NCBI RefSeq assembly: GCF_026626745.1
Contig: NZ_JAPNJW010000002.1
Coordinates: forward strand, 1,884,151 to 1,948,150
Length of the DNA: 64,000 nt
DNA from: Nannocystis sp. RBIL2
Lineage (GTDB): Bacteria > Myxococcota_A > Polyangia > Nannocystales > Nannocystaceae
Reading direction: 5' to 3'
Positions within the stretch are counted from its first letter, which is position 1, and each line of letters begins with the position of its first letter. Under the pieces are notes generated by a model, which searched no databases, was not told the origin of the DNA, and saw only the letters and a list, made by a program, of their open reading frames with translations. Position numbers and translations under genes: made by a program. Of this stretch, positions 37,845-45,958 are shown piece after piece.

Positions 37845-39350
37845 TTGAGCGTCGCCATTGCACAGTCAGGTTCGTCGCCCTCGCCCGCCGGGCCCGAGCC
37901 GTCGTCAGGTCGGTCTTCCTCGCCCTCGGGGCGCGCGTCGTGCTCGCACGCCGACCGCCGGGGCGACGATTTTGGCCGCGGATCGCTCCGCGCGCTCCGC
38001 CGTCTGCGCACCGTCCTGGCCGTCGCCGCCGGCCTGTGTGCCCCGCTGCTGGCGGCCTGCGCCCCGATCGTGCGCCCGCCGGCCTACGTCGGCGCGCGCG
38101 ACGTGGTCACCGACGCCTCGCTGATCGGCCCGTTCGACGGCCAAGTCGTCGACGCCGCCACCAGCGAGCCGGTCGCCGAGGCCACCGTGGTCGCCGTCTG
38201 GTCCTACGATCGCGGCGACGGCTTCATCGGTCCGTGGGGCGCGGAAACGACCAGCGTCACCACCGACGCCACGGGTCGCTACCGGATCCCTCCGGCCAAG
38301 CTCGTGGTGCGGGGCGCGACGGCGCGGCTCGTCGACGCCTACCTCATCGTCTACAAGCGCGGCTACGCCGGCTACCGCTCCGACGCGGTGCCGACCGGCG
38401 GCCCGCGCTCCGACTTCACCGTGCGCCACAACCGGGTCGAGCTGCGCAAGTGGCAGAACAGCGACTCGCACGCCGACCACCTGCTGTTCCTCGCGCCGCC
38501 GCGGCCGCTGCACAAGGCGGTGCGCTGGGAGGCCGAGCTGGCCAACCTCGACCTGTTCCGCGCGCTCGGCGGCGCCGGCGGCCCCGCGGTCGTCGTCGAA
38601 GAGGAAGAGCCGGGCAAGGCGACCGCGCCCGTGGTCGCCGAGGTGCTCGACGCCAGCGGCCTGCTCACGCCCGACGAGGTCCGCCAGCGCACCGGTTACA
38701 CCGAGGCCTTCGAGGTCAAGGACCTCACCGACCTCAAGCGCACCGGCTTCTACCACGGCGTCCACCTGCAGGCGATCCACAGCGACGAGCGCCACGACCT
38801 CGCGCTGCGCGTCTGGAGCGCCCCGCCGGGCGGCATGGACCCGGTCGCGGCCACGATTCAGGAGACCTTCGGCAAGGTCAAGCCGGCCAGCGACATCACC
38901 CCCGAGACGTGGAGCACCACCGCCGACGGCGTCCACGCGATCGGCTTCGTCGACCGCGCGCAGAAGATCGGCGTGCTGCTGACCTGCGGCGATCAGCAGT
39001 GCCACGACCTCGACAGCGCGCTGATCCTCGCCAAGCACGTCTACCGCAACCTCGACCGCCTCAAGTCCGTCCCCGACCCGGCCGGCGCCGCGGCCACGCC
39101 CGCCGCCCCCGGGACCACCCCGCAGGGCGCCCCGAGCGTCCCGAGCGGCGCCGTCCCCGGCAGGACCGCCGCCCCCAGCGGCGCCGGGGCGAACAACCCC
39201 GCCGGCGTCGCCAGTCCCAAGGGCCAGGGCGCTTCGACCATGTCCCCAGAGTCAGGTCCCACCACCGGCGCCACCGGTCCCAAGGGACAGGGCGCTTCGA
39301 CCATGTCCCCAGAGTCAGGCCAGCCGGCCGGGAAGGGCAAGCGGCCATGA
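37845..39350 (+). CDS. Large hypothetical lipoprotein with carboxypeptidase-regulatory-like domain
   Basis: About 501 residues; start uncertain (TTG at 37845 used, no ATG or GTG in a good place). A hydrophobic stretch ends in lipobox LLAAC (LRTVLAVAAGLCAPLLAACAP). It is followed by a beta-rich domain with GQVVDAATSEPVAEATVVAVW and TDATGRYRIPPAKLV, as in carboxypeptidase-regulatory/Ig-like folds. The middle is mixed alpha/beta. The tail is Pro/Ala/Gly-rich and contains two SPESG-type units made by 14-bp repeat arrays. The stop overlaps the ATG of the phospholipase-like gene. Probably envelope-located; function unknown. Confidence 0.75.
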   Translation: MSVAIAQSGSSPSPAGPEPSSGRSSSPSGRASCSHADRRGDDFGRGSLRALRRLRTVLAVAAGLCAPLLAACAPIVRPPAYVGARDVVTDASLIGPFDGQVVDAATSEPVAEATVVAVWSYDRGDGFIGPWGAETTSVTTDATGRYRIPPAKLVVRGATARLVDAYLIVYKRGYAGYRSDAVPTGGPRSDFTVRHNRVELRKWQNSDSHADHLLFLAPPRPLHKAVRWEAELANLDLFRALGGAGGPAVVVEEEEPGKATAPVVAEVLDASGLLTPDEVRQRTGYTEAFEVKDLTDLKRTGFYHGVHLQAIHSDERHDLALRVWSAPPGGMDPVAATIQETFGKVKPASDITPETWSTTADGVHAIGFVDRAQKIGVLLTCGDQQCHDLDSALILAKHVYRNLDRLKSVPDPAGAAATPAAPGTTPQGAPSVPSGAVPGRTAAPSGAGANNPAGVASPKGQGASTMSPESGPTTGATGPKGQGASTMSPESGQPAGKGKRP

Positions 39351-39559
39351 CCGGCCTGCGCAGCTGGCTGCGGCGCTCGACCCGGCCCGGCCTCGGTCGC
39401 GCCGCGAGCTCGACCGGTCCCGAGGGTCAGGTCGCTTCGGCCATGTCCTCCGAGACACCTGGCTCGCTGCGCCGCGCGGCCCGGCCCTGCGTCGCCGGCT
39501 CGACCGGTCCCGAGGGCCAGGTCGCTGCGGCCATGTCCCTCGAGACACGTGGCGGCCTG
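39211..39559 (+). repeat. Four duplicated 14-bp-pitch arrays across a gene junction
   Basis: Arrays start at 39211, 39274, 39414 and 39504; each has four units at 14-bp steps (for example CCGG 39504, CAGG 39518, CATG 39532, CACG 39546). The first two are copies of one another 63 bp apart at the lipoprotein 3' end. The last two are copies 90 bp apart at the start of the next gene, so the arrays have multiplied as blocks. All are coding. Confidence 0.82.
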
Positions 39560-41659
39560 CGCGGCTGGCTGCGGCGCTCGGCCCTCGCGGCCGCCCTCGC
39601 GGTGTTCGCCGTGCCCGCCCCGGCGGCCGCCTGGGACGCCCGCGCCACCCACCTCGGCATGGTCGACCGGGCCCTGCTCGAGAGCGCCCTGCACCTGCGC
39701 TGGATGGCCGCCAGCGAGCTGCAGCGCGGCCTCTTCACCCCGCTGCGCATCGACCCCCGGCGTCTGTCCGCGCCCGAGCGGCGCATGCTGGCCGCGGCGC
39801 TGCAGCACGGCGGCCTCGAGGCGCTCGGCGGGCCCGGCGCCTGCCCCGGCCTCGGCGCCCCCATCGAGACCCAGCGCTACTGCGTCCAGGGCGACCTGTG
39901 GGAGCTGCCGGCGCTGCAGTGGCTGCAGGTCGGCGTCCTCGCCGAGCTGGTGCCCTCGGCGCGCGCCGTCCACCACTTCGTCGACCGCGACGACCCGCTG
40001 CGCCGCGACTTCAGCGACCCGCAGTCGCGCCCCGGCCTGCTGCGCCTGCGCCAGGTCCGTCACAACGGCGGCTCGGCCGCGGCCCTGGCCACTCAGACAG
40101 GTTTCTCGGGACAGGGCCCTTCGGTCATCTCCTTCCTGCGCGACGAGGCCGACCCGCTGGCCCCGCCGCAGATGTGGCGCCACCTCGAGCTGTCGTCGAC
40201 CCTGCCCGATCCCGACGGGCGGGCGCACCACCTCGCGCTCGCGCTGGTCGGCCTCGGCGCCCTGCTGCACGTCGTCCAGGACCTGGCCGTCCCGGCCCAC
40301 GCGCGCGGCGATGTCAGCGGCTTCTTCAGCCCGCTCTCGCCGAGCCCCGGCGACCGCGGCCTGCCGTTCGCCGAGCTGGCCCGGCTCGCCTTCGGCCGCA
40401 ACGCCCTGCCCGGCCGCCCGACCCAGGATCAGATCGCCCAGGCCCGCGGGATCGCCGTCGCCGGCTCGCTCGCCGAGCACCTGTTCGGCGGCGCCGCCCC
40501 GAGCAAGGAGCCCGGCGCGCTCGTCCTGCCCGAAGGGACAGGTTACGAAGGCCTCGCGGTCTTCACCGCCCGCCGCTTCCTGTCCGAGGCCAGCGTCCCG
40601 CCTCCGCGCTTCCTCGACGACGACCTCACCCCCGAGGCCGCCGCCGCCGAACTGCTGCAGGGCAGCCGCCTCGACCCCGCCGAGCTCGCGGGCGCTCGCC
40701 TGCACCCGTGGCCGGCCGCGCGGGGCTACATCCAGAGCGGCACCGGCCGCCCGCTGGCCGCCTTCGACACCGACGACGACGGCCGCGTCCGCCCCTACGT
40801 CGACGAGGCCGTCTACCGCGAGCAGTTCGTCCACCTCGCCCCGCGGGCGATCGAGGTCACGCGCTCGCTGCTCGACTGGATGTGGCCGACCTGGCCCGAG
40901 CTCAGCTTCGACGCCACCGCCGGCAACCTCGACTTCGTGGTCCCGCCTGGCCTCGTCGACGCCGTCGTCCTGGTCCTGCGCCAGGACGCCGCCGGCGCGC
41001 GCACCATCGTCCGCAAGGTCGCCCTGCGCCCCGGCGAGCGCAACCGGGTCACCGGGATCCCCACCGGCCTCGGCGACGGCGAGCGAGCCGTCGTGGTCCT
41101 GCGCGCCCGCCGAGCCAGCGGCGAGCCGCTCCTGCTCGAGCACGTCCTCGCCACCGAGAGCAAGGTCTACCCGATCGTGCCCGCGCCCTACGTCGCGCCG
41201 CCGCCGGAGCAGGCCGCCCCGCTCGAGGAAGAGCTCGAGGCGGAGCCCGTCGTCGAGCCGGAGCCCGAGCCCGAGCCGGAACCCGCGCCCGAGCTCGCCC
41301 CGACGACCGGCACCAAGGGACAGGCCGCCAAGCCCGGCAGCAAGGCCAAGGGGCAGCCCGTGGAGCCTGTCCCCGGCAACGGCGGTCAGGCCCGCAAGGC
41401 CGCAGGCCCGCCCGGAAAGCCCGCCAACCCGCCCGGGACCGCCGAGCCGACCAGCCCGAGCCCGCCCGCCGCCAAGGGCACCACCAGTCCCAAGGGACAG
41501 CCTCCCGCCGAGGCCACCAGTCCCAAGGGACAGCCCGCCGTCAAGCCCCCGACCGAGGCCACCAGTCCCAAGGGACAGCCCGCCGCCAAGCCTCCCGCCG
41601 AGGCCACCAGTCCCAAGGGACAGCCCACCGCTCCGCCCAGCGGCAAGGCCAAGGGCTGA
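39347..41659 (+). CDS. Secreted zinc-dependent phospholipase C / S1-P1-nuclease-like protein with repeat tail
   Basis: A 770-residue protein if started at ATG 39347 (ATGA overlap); an internal ATG at 39533 (MSLETRGGLRGW) gives a conventional signal peptide ending PAPAAA before Trp96. Mature Zn-phospholipase C enzymes begin with a metal-binding Trp, as here. Matching features are THLGMVDRALLES, ALVGLGALLHVVQDLAVPAHARGD with paired His/Asp ligands, and HHFVDRDD upstream. Residues 1-95 contain two copies of STGPEGQVA. The last 150 residues are Glu/Pro then TSPKGQP-type repeats, probably a cell-wall or surface linker. Catalysis is not assured. Confidence 0.75.
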   Translation: MTGLRSWLRRSTRPGLGRAASSTGPEGQVASAMSSETPGSLRRAARPCVAGSTGPEGQVAAAMSLETRGGLRGWLRRSALAAALAVFAVPAPAAAWDARATHLGMVDRALLESALHLRWMAASELQRGLFTPLRIDPRRLSAPERRMLAAALQHGGLEALGGPGACPGLGAPIETQRYCVQGDLWELPALQWLQVGVLAELVPSARAVHHFVDRDDPLRRDFSDPQSRPGLLRLRQVRHNGGSAAALATQTGFSGQGPSVISFLRDEADPLAPPQMWRHLELSSTLPDPDGRAHHLALALVGLGALLHVVQDLAVPAHARGDVSGFFSPLSPSPGDRGLPFAELARLAFGRNALPGRPTQDQIAQARGIAVAGSLAEHLFGGAAPSKEPGALVLPEGTGYEGLAVFTARRFLSEASVPPPRFLDDDLTPEAAAAELLQGSRLDPAELAGARLHPWPAARGYIQSGTGRPLAAFDTDDDGRVRPYVDEAVYREQFVHLAPRAIEVTRSLLDWMWPTWPELSFDATAGNLDFVVPPGLVDAVVLVLRQDAAGARTIVRKVALRPGERNRVTGIPTGLGDGERAVVVLRARRASGEPLLLEHVLATESKVYPIVPAPYVAPPPEQAAPLEEELEAEPVVEPEPEPEPEPAPELAPTTGTKGQAAKPGSKAKGQPVEPVPGNGGQARKAAGPPGKPANPPGTAEPTSPSPPAAKGTTSPKGQPPAEATSPKGQPAVKPPTEATSPKGQPAAKPPAEATSPKGQPTAPPSGKAKG
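40084..40139. repeat. 14-bp-pitch repeat, four units inside the phospholipase-like gene
   Basis: CCTG 40084, CAGG 40098, CAGG 40112 and CATC 40126, 14 bp apart, coding TQTGFSGQGPSVISF. A further pair, CCTG 40525 and CAGG 40539, lies downstream. Confidence 0.72.
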
Positions 41660-42036
41660 GCGCTCGCGGGGCGCAGCCGGGCCTCCTCGTCGGTTCATCG
41701 CCACTGACGCTGTCCCGGAGGACAGCTCAGGGCGACGGCGCACGAGTCGTACTCGTACTCGAAGAAGAGATAAGGCCTGCGGTCGTCGTCGCCGCCAGGC
41801 CGCCAGTCCCAAGACTGGCCGCCGCTCCGCCCAGCGGCAAGGCCAAGGGCTGAGCGCACGCGGGCCGCGGCCGGGCCTCATCGTCGGTTCATCGCCACCT
41901 TCGATGTCCCGGAGGACAGCTCAGGACGACGGGCGCGCTAGTCGTACCCGAAGAAGAGGTGAGGCATGCGGTCGTCAGGCCACCAGTCCCAAGGGACAGC
42001 CCGCTGCTCCGCCCAGCGGCGTCCTCGTCGGACAGC
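41631..42036 (+). repeat. Three degenerate tandem copies, about 180-195 bp, of a gene 3' end
   Basis: CTCCGCCCAGCGGCAAGGCC (the PPSGKAKG codons of the preceding gene) begins at 41631, again at 41825 and, truncated, at 42007. The units share a TCATCGCCAC segment, a TGTCCCGGAGGACAGCTCAG dyad at 41710 and 41904, and a CGAAGAAGAG motif. Only the first copy is coding. Confidence 0.75.
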
Positions 42037-42675
42037 AGGGCGATGACGCGGCAGTTGTACTCGAAGATCCAAGGCCGGGGGCCAGGTCTCTCCAACTGTC
42101 TCGAGGACAGCCCGACCTCGCCGAGCGATGGCCCGCGGCCCTGAAAGCTGTCCCCGAGCACAGCAGGCCGAGCCGAGCCGCCGCCGTCCGGAAGATGTCC
42201 CCCGGGACAGCCTCGCCCCCGCTACCGGTCTTCGAATCTGTCCTCGGGGACAGCCGCGCGCTCGACCCCCTCGGGCCGCGGTTCGCGTGCACTTCCCGAC
42301 AGCCCTCGCCCTCCCCGCGCATCCCCGACCGCCGAGGTCGTACCTGCGAGCAGCTCCTTCAGCTCCCACTCCTCTCTCGTCCGCCGGTCGCCCTCGCCGC
42401 CAGGCTTCGCTCCGAACACCGCTCACATCGCCGCGCCCAGGTGCCCCGCCACACACCGACGAGCCCGCCGTCCTCGCTGCGAGACGCCGCTCACCACCTG
42501 GAGACTGCGCCGGCGGCCCGCGCGGCCGACCGTCCGCATCGCCTCCCGCCAGCGCACGGCCCGGCGCGACCAGGGACGTCGGCGAGCGCGAAGCGTGGAC
42601 GCTCGCACACCGGTGAGCCGGACTGCCGCGCCGGATTCGTCAGGCGCCCAGGCGGCTGTGCTACACCTCCCCGCC
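42037..42675. other. Non-coding stretch with scattered CTGTCC-N4-GGACAG dyads
   Basis: No convincing gene; frames here lack domains and consistent codon use. Dyads of the repeat family occur at 42095-42111 (13-bp step), 42147-42164, 42194-42211 and 42237-42254 (14-bp step). At the right end a TGCTACACC box lies 8 bp before the next gene and may be its promoter. Confidence 0.6.
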
Positions 42676-43977
42676 GTGTCGACCGAGCGAGACGACGACG
42701 GCCTGATGTTGCCGCCCCTGGACGAGCGTCGCACGCTGCTCGACCAGCTGGCCGCGCTCGTCAAGGCGCGGGGTCCTGCCCCGCTGCTCGTCGCCCCGTT
42801 GGTCGAGCCGAGCGCCAGGTTCTTCCCCGATCGCTGGCAGGGCGGCGAGGCCAGCTTGCGGCGGCTCGTGCGGCGGCTGCTCGGCTACGCCGGCCTCGGC
42901 CAATTTCGGGTCGAGGTCGCCATCTATGACGCCGATCCGGCTCGTCGCGGCGAAGTACTCGGCAAGCCCAGCTCGCCGCGCGGCCACGACCTCGTCGTCT
43001 GGCTCGCCGGCTTCGAGCGCGACCTCGTCAAGGTCGGCGCCGAGAGCTCGGCCATGGTCGACCCGCACACCATCGTCGCCGCCGCCGCGCGCGTCGTCGC
43101 CCACCTCTATCGTCGTCACTTCGGCCTCCCCACCACCGACGCCTTCGACCCGCGCATCGACCTCACCGGCGTCTTCCTCGGCTTCGGCGTGCTCACTGCC
43201 GACGCCGCCCTGCGCTACACCGTCCGCACCGCCGCCGGCCCGATGCAGACCCGCCGCACCCCGGCGCGGCTCGGCGTCCTCTCGCCGCAATCGCTCTGCT
43301 TCCTCCTCGCTGCCCAGCTGCACGCGCGCGTCCTCCCGCGGGCCGAGCGGCAGCGGATCGGCAAGCTCCTGCAGGCCAACCAGGCCGCCTTCCTGCGCCA
43401 CGCCTACGCCGCGCTCGACCGCGCCGAGCCGCCAGTCAGTCAGCAGCTCGGCCTGCCGCCGCCGGAGCAGTGGCCCTCCGCGCCCGACCTCGCCGCGCTC
43501 ACCGTCCCCTTCACCGACGACCCCGACGCCGCCCCCGAGGCCCGGCGCGACGAGGATCCCGGGATCGCCGGCATCAACGCCGGCAAGCCCGTGTTCCGCG
43601 TCGAGCGCAGCATGGCCGCCCGGCTCGGTCGCAGCCTCGGCATGGGCGCGCTCATGCTCGGCGGCGTCGTCGCCGGCATGAAAGGCGGCCTTCAACTCGA
43701 GGCCGGCACGATCCCTCTGATCGCCGTCGGCCTCGGCGTCACCGGCCTCGTCCTCGGCCGCTTCCTCCGCGAGTCTCGCTGCTCCGAGCCGCGCTGCGGC
43801 GCCACTCTGGCCCCCGGCGACAAGGCCTGCCCCCGCTGCGGCGGCGACGTCGTCGGCGTCATCCACCACCCGCGCGAGCGCCTGGCCGCCGAGGAGGCCT
43901 GGCGCCGCGCCCACCCCGACGCCGCCGAGCCCGACGCCGCGCAGTCGACCCCGGCCGCCGCCCCGCCTGCTCCCTGA
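42676..43977 (+). CDS. Hypothetical protein with membrane helices and C-terminal zinc ribbon
   Basis: A 433-residue protein, GTG start. Residues 1-290 are soluble with no motif I can name. A segment AAAARVVAHLYRRHFGLP followed by DLTGVFLGFGVLTADAA resembles a recurrent metallopeptidase-like pattern, but no HExxH is present. Hydrophobic segments at about 320-360 (GMGALMLGGVVAGM, IPLIAVGLGVTGLVLG) suggest a membrane hairpin. A zinc ribbon follows (CSEPRCGATLAPGDKACPRCG) with a His-containing tail. Function unknown. It is convergent with the HTTM gene, with a five-unit repeat array between them. Confidence 0.72.
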   Translation: MSTERDDDGLMLPPLDERRTLLDQLAALVKARGPAPLLVAPLVEPSARFFPDRWQGGEASLRRLVRRLLGYAGLGQFRVEVAIYDADPARRGEVLGKPSSPRGHDLVVWLAGFERDLVKVGAESSAMVDPHTIVAAAARVVAHLYRRHFGLPTTDAFDPRIDLTGVFLGFGVLTADAALRYTVRTAAGPMQTRRTPARLGVLSPQSLCFLLAAQLHARVLPRAERQRIGKLLQANQAAFLRHAYAALDRAEPPVSQQLGLPPPEQWPSAPDLAALTVPFTDDPDAAPEARRDEDPGIAGINAGKPVFRVERSMAARLGRSLGMGALMLGGVVAGMKGGLQLEAGTIPLIAVGLGVTGLVLGRFLRESRCSEPRCGATLAPGDKACPRCGGDVVGVIHHPRERLAAEEAWRRAHPDAAEPDAAQSTPAAAPPAP

Positions 43978-44058
43978 GCCAGCCGCCGGATCGGCGCGAG
44001 TCAACGGCCGCGCGACCTTGTTCGCAAATCACGGCCCCGAGCGTCGCCGCCTCGAGAA

Positions 44059-44127
44059 CATGTCCCATCGAGCATGCTCTTAAAAACATGCCCGATCGGG
44101 CATGTCCGATGGACCATGCCCGATCGT
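44059..44127. repeat. Five-unit 14-bp-pitch array between convergent genes
   Basis: CATG at 44059, 44073, 44087, 44101 and 44115, steps of exactly 14 bp with no indel. Flanks vary as GAACATGTCC, GAGCATGCTC, AAACATGCCC, GGGCATGTCC and GACCATGCCC, so the palindrome is kept while the sequence drifts. It ends next to the HTTM stop codon and could fold into hairpins for transcripts from both sides. Confidence 0.88.
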
Positions 44128-45375
44128 TCACCCGCGCGCGAGCCGCCGCACGATCCGCCGCACCTCGTCGGGCCGGAGGAACGCCAGGTAGCTCGCCAGC
44201 GTCAGCGGCGTGAACCACTCGACGTACATCATCATCTGGATGCCCACGTGCATCGCCACCCCGAAGCCGAGGAACAGCCAGCGCAGGTCGGGGACCCTTC
44301 GCCACCGCTCGCGCAGCCAGTGGGCCAGCACGAACCCGCTGAAGCCGACCTCCCACGCCAGCACCAGCCACGTGATCGGCCGCAGCACGTACGGCTGCAG
44401 CATCGCCAGCGCGCGCGCCAGGTCGAAGTGGCGGTTGTAGGGGCTGACCAGCGAGAAGTAGATCGCCGTCCCTTCCGACTTCCAGGTCGCCCCGTGCTTG
44501 GCCAGCCCCGTCGACGTGTACACGACCGCCAGTTGCAGCTGCACGATCCGCCGGCACCACACCGGCACCGGCCCGCCCTTGCCGCGCCAGCGCGCGTCGA
44601 GGCTCAACCCGCGGCCCGTCGGCATCAGCGCCAGCCACACGATCATCGCCGAGTGCATCTGGTCCGGCATCGCGTACAGCAGCGGGTTGCGGCCGACCAT
44701 GCTGACCCACAGCAGCGCGCTCAGCAGCGCCGCCGGCCGCGTGAACAGCCCCACCAGCCACAGCAGGTGCGCCACCACCCCGGCGGCGAAGATCCCCTGC
44801 ACCGCCAGCGGATCGTCGATCGTGAAGAACAGCGACCAGCGGGTCGGGAACGCCTGGCGCGCGTACTGCCCGGCCAGCGGCGACGCGCTCGAAAAATACT
44901 CGGCCACAGATCCGACATGCGACAGCAGGCTCGCGGTGAACACCGCGACCAGCCCGATCCGCAGCAGCCCGAGCGCCGCCGGATCCTCCTCGCCCGTCAG
45001 CAGCGCGTCGCGCAGGCGAGCCAGGCGCCCGCGCCTGTCCTTCGCAACATGTCCATCGGAACCTGACCCTTCGGCCATGCGCCCCTCGACGCCTCGCGCC
45101 GCGTCCGCACGGTCCTCCCCGCCGGCCGCGACCGCCGGACCCGCCAGGGACCTCGACCCCGGACCATCGGCCGCCGCGCCGGCGCCCCGCCGCTCGCGCA
45201 CGTCGAGCCCCCCGCCGAACGGCCCCGCGTCCGCGGGCCTCGCCCCATCGGCCTTCGGCCTGTCCTCTGCGCCATGTCCCTCGGACCCTGTCGCATCGGC
45301 CATCCCGGTGCTCGCCGCGATCCCCACCGCAGCGAGCTCTCCGCCCTGCCCGTCCGGACCTGACCCTTCAGCCAT
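44128..45375 (-). CDS. HTTM-domain membrane protein (vitamin K-dependent carboxylase-like)
   Basis: A 415-residue protein. The first 100 or so residues are repeat-derived and disordered (MAEGSGPDGQ near the start, RMAEGSGSDGHVAKD at about 100). The HTTM region follows with several helices: LGLLRIGLVAVFTASLL, FFTIDDPLAVQGIFAAGVV, RNPLLYAMPDQMHSAM, QLQLAVVYTSTGLAKHGATW, and a final MHVGIQMMMYVEWFTPL. HTTM proteins are related to gamma-glutamyl carboxylase but mostly uncharacterised. ATGs at 45375 (overlapping the upstream stop) and 45078 are both inside repeat units; the second would remove the disordered leader. The partner gene is upstream. Confidence 0.85.
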   Translation of the reverse strand: MAEGSGPDGQGGELAAVGIAASTGMADATGSEGHGAEDRPKADGARPADAGPFGGGLDVRERRGAGAAADGPGSRSLAGPAVAAGGEDRADAARGVEGRMAEGSGSDGHVAKDRRGRLARLRDALLTGEEDPAALGLLRIGLVAVFTASLLSHVGSVAEYFSSASPLAGQYARQAFPTRWSLFFTIDDPLAVQGIFAAGVVAHLLWLVGLFTRPAALLSALLWVSMVGRNPLLYAMPDQMHSAMIVWLALMPTGRGLSLDARWRGKGGPVPVWCRRIVQLQLAVVYTSTGLAKHGATWKSEGTAIYFSLVSPYNRHFDLARALAMLQPYVLRPITWLVLAWEVGFSGFVLAHWLRERWRRVPDLRWLFLGFGVAMHVGIQMMMYVEWFTPLTLASYLAFLRPDEVRRIVRRLARG

Positions 45376-45386
45376 GGCGAGCCTGC
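45034..45386. repeat. Three 14-bp-pitch arrays in the HTTM gene 5' part
   Basis: Units at 45034, 45048, 45062, 45076; at 45259, 45273, 45287, 45301; and at 45345, 45359, 45373. All steps are 14 bp, alternating CCTG and CATG starts. Two candidate start codons (45078 and 45375) lie within units. Confidence 0.85.
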
Positions 45387-45955
45387 GCGTCCGCCAGCAT
45401 CTCGCGCACCGGCCAGGTCTTGCAGTCGATCGTCGCCAGCGGCTTGCGCTCGACCGGCCCGAGCCCGGGCTTGCCCGCGCGCACGCGGTCGGGCGGGGTG
45501 AAGCGCCGGCGGACCCGCTCGGCCACGATCTTGCGCGGCGGCTGCTCGCGGGCCATGGCCTCGCGCACGCACAGCGAGCGCAGGTACCACAGCCGGTTGT
45601 TGTTCGGCTTGTCGGGGTTCAGCACCGCGTAGTAGCGCCAGATGTCGACCCGCGTCTTCTGCCACGCCCACGTCGTGCCCCAGCCGGCCTGCGCCTGCGC
45701 GGCCTCGGGCAGCGCCTCGCGGCGGCCGTCCTCGAACTCCGCGTACACCGCGATGTACGTGTGCGCGCGGGTCGGGTCCGGCGCGTACATGTTCCACGTC
45801 TGGACCACGCTGATCTTCTTCTGCCACTGCGCCAGCTTCGACGGCGCCCCGCCGAGCGCCGCGTTCGGTAGCGCGGGCCCGACGATCAGGGCCACCAGCG
45901 CCAGCGGCAGCAGCGTGTTCCAGAAAGTCGCCAACCTGTCCCGAAGGCCAGCCAT
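45368..45955 (-). CDS. HTTM-partner membrane-associated protein
   Basis: A 195-residue protein with one N-terminal membrane helix (FWNTLLPLALVALIVGPAL) and a soluble domain. The domain includes VVQTWNMYAPDPTRAHTYIAVYAEFEDGRRE, WAWQKTRVDIWRYYAVL and a basic segment (AERVRRRFTPPDRVRAGK). Proteins with this WxMYAPxP pattern often sit beside HTTM genes, and here the stop overlaps the HTTM start by 8 bp. Function unknown; a complex with the HTTM protein is likely. Its ATG at 45955 lies beside repeat units at 45936 and 45950. Confidence 0.8.
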   Translation of the reverse strand: MAGLRDRLATFWNTLLPLALVALIVGPALPNAALGGAPSKLAQWQKKISVVQTWNMYAPDPTRAHTYIAVYAEFEDGRREALPEAAQAQAGWGTTWAWQKTRVDIWRYYAVLNPDKPNNNRLWYLRSLCVREAMAREQPPRKIVAERVRRRFTPPDRVRAGKPGLGPVERKPLATIDCKTWPVREMLADAQARHG

Positions 45956-45958
45956 TCG

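Noticed and set aside
41889..42616. Several short frames after the phospholipase-like gene
   Set aside because: Arg/Pro-rich composition in both strands, overlapping repeats, no start context; treated as non-coding.
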